Shown: one piece after another, positions 1 through 4,536 of the stretch
Position numbering within the stretch: the first letter of the stretch is position 1
How the letters are laid out: the number at the start of each line of letters is the position of its first letter
Assembly: GCA_946626785.1 (NCBI GenBank)
Contig: CAMOUY010000134.1
Span: 1-5,037 of the forward strand
Origin: UBA9732 sp003456855
GTDB taxonomy: Bacteria > Spirochaetota > Spirochaetia > Sphaerochaetales > Sphaerochaetaceae
DNA length: 5,037 nt
Direction: 5' to 3'
Translations under genes and position numbers: made by a program
The notes under the pieces: model-generated
Database searches by the model: none
What the model was told of the DNA's origin: nothing
What the model saw: only the letters and a program-made list of their open reading frames with translations

Positions 1-332
1 GCGCCTATGCAGCAGCAAAGGGCGGTCTGAAGATGCTCACCCGCAACATCTGCTCAGAGTACGGCGAGCACAACATCCAGTGCAACGGTATCGGACCTGG
101 ATACATCGCCACACCTCAGACAGCACCTCTCAGAGAGAGACAGCCTGACGGATCAAGGCATCCGTTCGACCAGTTCATCGTCGCCAAGACACCGGCAGCA
201 AGATGGGGCACAGCAGAGGATCTTCAGGGACCAGCTCTGTTCCTTGCTTCACACGCCAGTGACTTCGTTAACGGCCACATCCTCTATGTCGATGGTGGTA
301 TCCTTGCCTACATCGGAAAGCAGCCAGGTTGA
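1..332 (+). CDS. Gluconate 5-dehydrogenase-like short-chain dehydrogenase, C-terminal part (5' end outside window)
   Basis: This is the C-terminal part of a classical SDR oxidoreductase. The frame runs from base 3 to the TGA at 330-332, about 109 codons of a family that is usually about 260-270 residues, so roughly 160 residues including the Rossmann nucleotide-binding glycines lie upstream. The catalytic YxxxK motif is visible at once (YAAAK, Tyr codon 6-8, Lys codon 18-20). It is followed by the NGIGPGYIATP segment after the active site and a C-terminal YVDGGILAYIGKQP tail. That ending resembles what I recall of gluconate 5-dehydrogenases (IdnO/Ga5DH type), which reversibly interconvert D-gluconate and 5-keto-D-gluconate with NAD(P)H in the cytoplasm. 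A 2-deoxy-D-gluconate 3-dehydrogenase (KduD-like) is the main alternative. The ATG at 33 is internal, because it lies after the active-site motif, and is not the start. A terminator-like hairpin follows 34 bp after the stop. The SDR family is very safe; the substrate is likely but inferred. Confidence 0.88.
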   Translation, partial: AYAAAKGGLKMLTRNICSEYGEHNIQCNGIGPGYIATPQTAPLRERQPDGSRHPFDQFIVAKTPAARWGTAEDLQGPALFLASHASDFVNGHILYVDGGILAYIGKQPG

Positions 333-347
333 GTCAGTTTAGTTTAT

Positions 348-366
348 TTGGTTGATAATGAACCAA
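348..366. repeat. Perfect 6-bp inverted repeat TTGGTT-N7-AACCAA, possible operator
   Basis: TTGGTT (348-353) and AACCAA (361-366) are perfect inverted arms around a 7-nt spacer. The repeat covers the TTGATA proposed as the -35 element (352-357), so a dimeric repressor bound here could block the promoter. The arms could also form a weak RNA hairpin in the SDR transcript. It lies next to a second inverted repeat with similar GGTT/AACC cores (367-392). The symmetry is seen directly; a regulatory role is inference. Confidence 0.35.
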
Positions 367-381
367 GCGGTTGTCTATAAT
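352..381 (+). promoter_or_regulatory. Sigma-70-type promoter for the FAA hydrolase operon
   Basis: TTGATA (352-357) and a consensus TATAAT (376-381) are separated by 18 bp, in an AT-rich gap just upstream of the gene starting at 414. Transcription would start around 387-389, giving a leader of about 26 nt that contains a U-tract and the GGAG ribosome site. The -10 box lies in the loop of the terminator-like hairpin 367-392, so RNA made from this promoter would lack the left stem arm and escape that terminator. This is a sequence-based prediction. Confidence 0.6.
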
Positions 382-402
382 ATGGCAACCGCAATTTTTT
401 TT
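367..402 (+). terminator. Rho-independent terminator after the SDR gene
   Basis: The left arm GCGGTTGTC (367-375) pairs with GGCAACCGC (384-392), giving nine pairs with one G·T(U) wobble and an 8-nt loop TATAATAT. Two A residues and then eight consecutive T residues (395-402) follow. This is the classic intrinsic-terminator layout, and it would end the transcript of the SDR gene about 60-70 nt after its stop codon. Unusually, it sits directly against the ribosome-binding site of the next gene and contains a promoter -10 sequence. The inverted repeat could alternatively, or additionally, be a protein-binding operator. Confidence 0.65.
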
Positions 403-406
403 GGAG
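403..406 (+). promoter_or_regulatory. Shine-Dalgarno GGAG for the FAA hydrolase gene
   Basis: GGAG lies 7 nt upstream of the ATG at 414 and supports that start codon. It immediately follows the eight-T tract of the terminator-like hairpin, so terminator and ribosome site are contiguous. Confidence 0.75.
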
Positions 407-413
407 TTCTCAC

Positions 414-1259
414 ATGAGATACATTTCATACATCAATGATGGAAAGAGAGGATACGGAATCCTCGTTGGTGGAAAAGTATATCAAATCAAGGCATGCGAG
501 CCTGATCTGGATACCTATATTCTGAGAGATGGGCTTCTGTCAAAGCAGGAGATCATGGCAGGCTCAAAGCCGATCGATGAGAAGGACGTGACTCTTCTGA
601 GCCCGTTCACAAGGGACATGAACATGCTCTGCGTGGGACTGAACTACTGGAGCCATGCCGACGAGTTCAGCAGGACAATGAAGACATCAGTCCAGAACGA
701 CGAGTCAATCTACTTCATCAAGAGAGTCCATGACTGCATCGGAGACGGGCAGAACCTCAGAGCCAGACTTGATCTGGATCCAAAGTGCGACTACGAGACC
801 GAGCTTGGCGTTGTTATCGGAAAGGAGATGGCCCCGGGTTCCAAGGTTGACGAGTCTGTTATCTTCGGGTTCACCATCATCAACGACTACACCTCAAGAG
901 GCTTCCAGAACAAGTACAAGCAGTGGTCCCTTGGAAAGAGCATAGACACCTACTGCGGCATGGGCCCAGCAATCGTCACCCTTGATGAGTTCGAGAATCC
1001 GTTCGACCTTTACATCAGAGGCTACAAGAACAACGAGCTTGTCCAGGATTCCAGGACAACGCTTCTCAGAAGGCAGATCTTCGACATCATCAGGGACCTC
1101 AACCAGGGAATGACCCTTCACAAGGGCGATGTGATCGCAACCGGAACACCAGCAGGAGTCGCTGTTGGAAAGAATGACATGGCTGCCTTCCTGAAGCCTG
1201 GCGACGTCTTCAGATGTGAGATCGAGGGCATTGGAAAACTAGAGAACAAAGTTGTCTAA
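414..1259 (+). CDS. Fumarylacetoacetate hydrolase (FAH) family protein
   Basis: This is a complete 281-residue cytoplasmic enzyme, matching the usual 280-300 residues of FAH-fold proteins with a short N-terminal domain followed by the catalytic FAH domain (about residues 70-281). Visible family signatures are LCVGLNYWSHADE near 72-84, DYETELGVVIGKE (127-138), INDYTSR (156-162), GKSIDTYCGMGP (174-185) and GDVIATGTPAGV (238-249). Glu128, Glu130 and Asp158 match the divalent-metal ligands of the family, and Lys175 lies in the usual substrate-site loop. Members hydrolyse or decarboxylate 2,4-diketo acids and related compounds, including acylpyruvates, oxaloacetate, 2,4-diketo-3-deoxy sugar acids and homoprotocatechuate intermediates. 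The motifs do not fix the substrate. The gluconate dehydrogenase-like gene upstream makes a sugar-acid-derived keto-acid plausible, but that is inference. The start at 414 is supported by GGAG 7 nt upstream and a promoter at 352-381. The lipase-like gene starts 12 bp after its stop. Confidence 0.92.
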   Translation: MRYISYINDGKRGYGILVGGKVYQIKACEPDLDTYILRDGLLSKQEIMAGSKPIDEKDVTLLSPFTRDMNMLCVGLNYWSHADEFSRTMKTSVQNDESIYFIKRVHDCIGDGQNLRARLDLDPKCDYETELGVVIGKEMAPGSKVDESVIFGFTIINDYTSRGFQNKYKQWSLGKSIDTYCGMGPAIVTLDEFENPFDLYIRGYKNNELVQDSRTTLLRRQIFDIIRDLNQGMTLHKGDVIATGTPAGVAVGKNDMAAFLKPGDVFRCEIEGIGKLENKVV

Positions 1260-1271
1260 TGATGGTCTGAA

Positions 1272-2393
1272 ATGGCAAAGAGTGGAAAGAAAAATATACT
1301 AAGATATGTTCCTCTGGTAGTCATTTGCATCTTGATGCTGTTTAATCTACTGAACCATTTCTTTGTCATCATTCCACGTTCCAACACGTCAGTGGGCTTC
1401 AGGGACGTTGACTGCCCCAATGTCGAGACCCTGACCGGTGACCTCTATCCCAATGTGGAATACCAGGCTTTCACCTATGAGCCTGAGGAGAGGGAGCTTA
1501 CCCTGTTCAACGAATATGGTGGAGGCAAGACGGTCCGCTTCATGTGGGGAGGCAAGCTCTTTGACCACGGTTCCTACATCTATGACCACAACCTCTGCCT
1601 TGCAGCCAATTCTATAGTGAACATCAGCATCTGGACGACCCTGTCACTATCTCCCGAGGTCTATGCCCATGCAATGGAGAGCCTGGGGCTGACCAATACA
1701 GAGACATGGGTCGCTGAGACCTACAATGTCGATAGACCTGAGATGCACATATCCTCAGCCACTCTGGGCGACAGGGCCTTTGTCGTTGTGAATGTCAGAG
1801 GCTCCTTCTCCGTTGGTGACTATGCAACAGACCTGAAGGCCGTATACGACGGTTTCGGGCCTGCATCGTTCTATGTACGTGACAACATCCTTGGCTACGT
1901 TGACAGAAACTTCCCGGACAAGGGTAGGGAGGACATCTCCCTTCTGATAGTGGGCCACAGCCTTGGTGGTGCCTGTGCAGGTCTTCAGGCCCCTTTGATG
2001 GAGGAGGCGGGCTTTGCCAAGGAGAAGACCTTCATCTACACCCTGGCATCACCGAAATACCATCTGAACGGAAGCGCAAAGGACTACCCGAATGTGTTCA
2101 ACACCATTGTGGACAGGGATGTGGTCCCAATGGTTCCTCTTCTTGATGGACGCTACGGCACTGACCTCAGATACCAGAGCGTCTATGTAGGCTATTCTGC
2201 CCTTGGCATGATCGAGTCTGCACTAAGAAACAAGACAGACCCCATCTACAGCAACATAATCAGCTACCACTCCGTTATGAACTATCTGCAGTCTGCAGAC
2301 AGCGGAAACGTCTCCCACACCTCCACTGCAAAGGGAATGCTGTTCTTTGCAGGAGAGCTCTTCCTGAACAGTGTGCAGATTGCACTTAGATAG
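1272..2393 (+). CDS. Membrane-anchored class-3 lipase-like alpha/beta hydrolase
   Basis: This 373-residue protein has a basic N-terminus (several Lys/Arg in the first 11 residues) and one hydrophobic segment at about 13-34. There is no lipobox and no clear signal-peptidase site, so a signal anchor with the catalytic domain outside the cytoplasmic membrane is likely. The hydrolase domain resembles lipase class 3: an oxyanion-type RGS (176-178) after a hydrophobic beta strand, and the nucleophile elbow GHSLGG (228-233) with Ser230. NTIVDRDVVPMVP follows (Asp283 probable, Asp281 possible), then YHS with His333. Together Ser230, Asp283 and His333 form a plausible catalytic triad in the expected order. 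The family cleaves acylglycerols or other esters; the substrate here is unknown. The ATG at 1272 is the only reasonable start, because an in-frame TGA lies at 1260-1262. No strong Shine-Dalgarno is visible, so translation may rely on coupling to the gene ending 12 bp upstream. The DUF975 gene follows almost directly. Confidence 0.82.
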   Translation: MAKSGKKNILRYVPLVVICILMLFNLLNHFFVIIPRSNTSVGFRDVDCPNVETLTGDLYPNVEYQAFTYEPEERELTLFNEYGGGKTVRFMWGGKLFDHGSYIYDHNLCLAANSIVNISIWTTLSLSPEVYAHAMESLGLTNTETWVAETYNVDRPEMHISSATLGDRAFVVVNVRGSFSVGDYATDLKAVYDGFGPASFYVRDNILGYVDRNFPDKGREDISLLIVGHSLGGACAGLQAPLMEEAGFAKEKTFIYTLASPKYHLNGSAKDYPNVFNTIVDRDVVPMVPLLDGRYGTDLRYQSVYVGYSALGMIESALRNKTDPIYSNIISYHSVMNYLQSADSGNVSHTSTAKGMLFFAGELFLNSVQIALR

Positions 2394-2397
2394 GAGG
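2392..2397 (+). promoter_or_regulatory. AGGAGG ribosome-binding site overlapping the lipase stop codon
   Basis: A perfect AGGAGG shares two bases with the TAG stop of the lipase-like gene (2391-2393) and stands 5 nt before the ATG at 2403. It decides the start of the DUF975 gene. The in-frame GTG at 2397 begins inside this site and cannot use it. The overlap implies that ribosomes terminating on the lipase gene help to start the next one. Confidence 0.85.
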
Positions 2398-2402
2398 TGG
2401 GG

Positions 2403-3098
2403 ATGAAAGTCAAGGAACTTAAGAGACAGGCAAGAAGGGAGTTCAGATCCAGCTACTGGCGCTGTGTGATTGCCGGTGCCATCTACCTGTCAGCCACATT
2501 CGGGACCCTTACAGGCGCCTTGGTCTCCAGATACAATGAGTTCAGCGAGCTCCTTGCCATGGGCTTCAGCATTGAGACCATCAGCAGGATATTCAGTCTG
2601 ATTGCAGGAAACATAACATTCAACCACATTCTCTCCTGGCTGCTTGGAATCTTCCTCTGGTCTCCTCTTGAGATCGGAGCCAGAAGATTCTTCATCGACA
2701 ACACCCTTACAGGAAATGCAAAGCTTCTGGACGTCTCCTTCTCGCTCAAGGAGAACTACATGAAGAAGGTCTTGACCATGCTGCTCAGACGAATCCTGAC
2801 AACAGTGGGAACAATGCTGTTCATTGTCCCTGGTGTGATCATCTCCTACAACCTTAAGCTTGTGCCGTTCCTTCTTGCCGAGTACCCGGACATGAAGGCC
2901 GTGGAGATTCTCAGAAGGAGCAGAAGCATGATGAAGGGCAACAGACTCAGGCTCTTCAGAATCGAGATCTCATTCATCTGGTGGAACATCCTGTCCATGT
3001 TCACCTTCTCAATCCCTCAGATCCTCTACTCCGCACCTATGCTGAACATCTGCTACGTGCACTTCTACAACGAGCTGCTGGAGAAACACCATTCCTAG
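2403..3098 (+). CDS. DUF975-family multi-pass membrane protein
   Basis: This 231-residue integral membrane protein looks like DUF975, a family of uncharacterised bacterial membrane proteins. The N-terminus has the characteristic charged start MKVKELKRQARREF before the first hydrophobic segment (about 21-41). Further membrane segments lie at about 74-95, 126-158 (probably two helices or a re-entrant pair around IVPGVI, 141-146) and 185-215. Family-like features are PLEIGARRFF (88-97), the VPGVI...PFLLAEYPDMKAVEIL stretch (142-170), and SRSMMKGNRLRLF (173-185) just before the last hydrophobic region. No enzymatic residues can be named and the function is unknown. The start at 2403 is preferred over GTG 2397 because AGGAGG ends 5 nt before it. 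The gene is the last of the plus-strand operon and appears translationally coupled to the lipase-like gene. Its transcript would end at the hairpin at 3164-3196. Confidence 0.8.
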   Translation: MKVKELKRQARREFRSSYWRCVIAGAIYLSATFGTLTGALVSRYNEFSELLAMGFSIETISRIFSLIAGNITFNHILSWLLGIFLWSPLEIGARRFFIDNTLTGNAKLLDVSFSLKENYMKKVLTMLLRRILTTVGTMLFIVPGVIISYNLKLVPFLLAEYPDMKAVEILRRSRSMMKGNRLRLFRIEISFIWWNILSMFTFSIPQILYSAPMLNICYVHFYNELLEKHHS

Positions 3099-3163
3099 AA
3101 CCACAGATCCTCAAGGAAAAAGAAGAGAAAGGCCTGAAGCAGAACTATTACAGGAGAGAAAAT

Positions 3164-3196
3164 GGGCTATCTCTTTATTATCTAAAGAAATAGCCT
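3164..3196. terminator. Bidirectional intrinsic terminator between the DUF975 gene and tRNA-Leu
   Basis: GGCTAT (3165-3170) pairs with ATAGCC (3190-3195). After one C/A mismatch, TCTTTA (3172-3177) pairs with TAAAGA (3183-3188) around a 5-nt loop, and an outer G·T (3164/3196) can extend the stem. On the plus strand a T-rich stretch follows (TTGATTTGGTTTT). On the minus strand ATTTTCTCTC follows. It can therefore terminate both the operon ending at 3098 and the tRNA, whose 3' end is at 3208. The rest of the gap from 3099 to 3207 shows no gene, only a purine-rich run at about 3113-3132. Confidence 0.72.
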
Positions 3197-3207
3197 TGAT
3201 TTGGTTT

Positions 3208-3290
3208 TACCGGAGACGGGACTTGAACCCGAACACCATTGCTGATACCAGATTTTGAGTCTAGCGCGTCTACCATTCCGCCACTCCGGC
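3208..3290 (-). tRNA. tRNA-Leu, anticodon CAA (reads UUG)
   Basis: The reverse strand folds into an 83-nt class II tRNA without an encoded CCA. The acceptor arms are GCCGGAG (3290-3284) and CTCCGGT (3215-3209), with A as the discriminator at 3208, the base leucyl-tRNA synthetase expects. The D arm has the GGTAGA loop motif typical of tRNA-Leu. The anticodon stem is CTAGA/TCTGG with loop CTCAAAA, which places CAA at positions 34-36. The long variable arm is a five-pair stem with two G·U pairs, capped by a GCAA tetraloop. The T loop is TTCAAGT. Two pairs are unusual: G1·U72 at the end of the acceptor, and a U·U opposition at the outer pair of the T stem (49-65). AAA occupies the place where CCA would be encoded, so CCA must be added by the nucleotidyltransferase. 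The long variable arm, A73 and the anticodon make the leucine identity firm. Confidence 0.95.
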
Positions 3291-3310
3291 AATCTGTGAA
3301 TTCCTGAATA

Positions 3311-3339
3311 AAATTAGCATAGTGCAAAAACAGTGTCAA
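3311..3339 (-). promoter_or_regulatory. Promoter of the tRNA-Leu gene
   Basis: On the minus strand a perfect -35 TTGACA (3339-3334) is followed after 17 bp by TAATTT (3316-3311). A TG one base before it gives an extended -10. The predicted start is about 3304, so the precursor would have a 5' leader of about 14 nt before the tRNA's G1 at 3290. The -35 begins only 3 bp beyond the stop codon of the pseudouridine synthase gene, which shows that the tRNA is an independent unit rather than only a read-through product. Confidence 0.75.
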
Positions 3340-3342
3340 TCA

Positions 3343-4536
3343 TCAAAAATCTGCATCAAGAGCGAATCTCATGTGCTCCTTTGTGGTTGGATGATCGAAC
3401 TCCAGGACCCGAGCCTGCAGCATGAGCCTTGGGATTGTCTGGTCAGGAGTCTGCCCGTACAAGGCGTCTCCCAAAATGGGGTGGTTCAACCCTGATGCAC
3501 AGTGGACCCTGAGCTGGTGTGTCCTTCCTGTCTTCGGTACAAGTCTTAGCCTTGTGACCTTCCTGCCATATCTGTTCTCGATGCTGAGCCTTGTCCACTC
3601 GGTGATTGCGCTCTTTCCCTGCTGATGGTCGACTATCTGATGAGGTCTGTTGTCAACATCAAGTCTTATCGGAAGATCAATGGTCCCTTTCTCCTCAAGT
3701 ATCAGACCATCGACAAGGGCCTCGTACTCCTTGTAGACCTTGCGGTCCTCGAAATCCCTTGAGAGCTTGTCGTGGGCCTGCTTTGTAAGTCCAAGGACCA
3801 GAAGCCCGCTTGTGGCCTGGTCAAGTCTATGGATGCATGGCTGGTCTATGGAGGAGGGCAAGAGGTCCTTGACACGGGGGGCTATGCAGTCCTGCTTGTC
3901 TTCTCCTCTGCCTTCTATGCTGAGCATTCCGCTTGGCTTATTGACAACAACGATGTCCCGATCCTGGTAGACTATGTCCAAGCCGATAAGTGCAGGGAGA
4001 AGAGGCTTGCATCTGCTGTCACAAGGGGTGGTGAACTCCTTGTGGACATAGGAGCCGTCACCGTAGAAGAACTCGCAGAGTGACTCTGGCCTCTTTCCAT
4101 TCTTGTAGGCATAGCTCAGGAGTCTTGGTGCACAACAATCGCCTGTACCAGATGGAGCATTAGGAAAAATATCATCAAGGTTCCTTTCTATTCCATCGAA
4201 ACAGACAAATTTGTACAGCTTCTTTAGCTTGTTCCAGCATTCTCTGGAGAGCTCCTTTGGGGTGTCTGAGTTCTTGATCAGTTCATCATACTCATTAAGG
4301 ATCTCGGTGTACTTCTCGATGTCAAATACAGGTGGTATGAAGCCGGGGTATCTGAGTCTTCCCTCAAGCTCTCCCGAGAAGGCCCTGTAGGAGGTTCCGT
4401 CCGTGCAGACCAGAACACCGAACATCCTGCCGTGGCCCTTATGTCTGAGCTTCTCCCCAAGGGCGCAGTCATCGAACATGTCCATCATCTTGAGACAGAG
4501 GTTCATGGCTTTGTCCTGAGGTAGTATGGCGTTCAT
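3343..4536 (-). CDS. RluA-family RNA pseudouridine synthase with N-terminal extension domain
   Basis: This is a 397-residue cytoplasmic enzyme that isomerises uridine to pseudouridine in RNA. The C-terminal catalytic domain (about 184-397) is clearly RluA type: VVVNKPSGMLSIEG (196-209), then CIHRLDQATSGLLVLG (234-249) with catalytic Asp239. VYKEYEALV (267-275) carries the conserved Tyr271, and PKTGRTHQLRVHCA (334-347) and HPILGDALYG (352-361) follow. The N-terminal half (about 30-183) resembles the extra domain of long RluA proteins (about 550 residues) that are annotated as 23S rRNA U746 / tRNA U32 synthases. It shows GHGRMFGVLV (34-43), GTGDCCAPRLLSYAY (130-144) and H165...C172-x3-C176. The linker that is long and coiled in those proteins is much shorter here. 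The exact target uridine is inferred. ATG 4536 overlaps the MATE stop as ATGA, and AAGGAG lies 5 nt upstream, supporting this start. Confidence 0.9.
   Translation of the reverse strand: MNAILPQDKAMNLCLKMMDMFDDCALGEKLRHKGHGRMFGVLVCTDGTSYRAFSGELEGRLRYPGFIPPVFDIEKYTEILNEYDELIKNSDTPKELSRECWNKLKKLYKFVCFDGIERNLDDIFPNAPSGTGDCCAPRLLSYAYKNGKRPESLCEFFYGDGSYVHKEFTTPCDSRCKPLLPALIGLDIVYQDRDIVVVNKPSGMLSIEGRGEDKQDCIAPRVKDLLPSSIDQPCIHRLDQATSGLLVLGLTKQAHDKLSRDFEDRKVYKEYEALVDGLILEEKGTIDLPIRLDVDNRPHQIVDHQQGKSAITEWTRLSIENRYGRKVTRLRLVPKTGRTHQLRVHCASGLNHPILGDALYGQTPDQTIPRLMLQARVLEFDHPTTKEHMRFALDADF

Noticed and set aside
33..332. A complete small protein starting at ATG 33
   Set aside because: The SDR frame continues upstream through the catalytic YxxxK motif at 6-20, so this ATG is an internal methionine of a longer enzyme.
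894..1121. Open frame antisense to the FAH-family gene
   Set aside because: It lies opposite strongly conserved FAH motifs, has no promoter or ribosome site and resembles no known protein.
1259..1270. Tiny ATG-ATG-GTC-TGA reading frame overlapping the FAH stop codon
   Set aside because: It is four codons including the stop, has no ribosome site of its own and is out of frame with the lipase. It is best seen as chance in the junction, although it might help ribosomes re-initiate at 1272.
2397..2402. GTG at 2397 as the start of the DUF975 gene, adding two residues
   Set aside because: The GTG overlaps the last base of the AGGAGG ribosome site, which is ideally spaced for ATG 2403. The family-like N-terminus also begins at that ATG.
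3113..3132. Purine-rich tract as a possible regulatory or repeat element
   Set aside because: It is a short, low-complexity A/G run without periodicity or symmetry, and nothing supports a function.
2981..3193. Open frame of 70 codons running from the DUF975 gene into the intergenic gap
   Set aside because: Most of it overlaps the DUF975 coding region in another frame. It has no ribosome site or recognisable motif, and it runs through the terminator hairpin.
3422..4083. Several plus-strand open frames opposite the pseudouridine synthase gene
   Set aside because: They are antisense to an intact gene with complete catalytic motifs, lack ribosome sites and have no family features.
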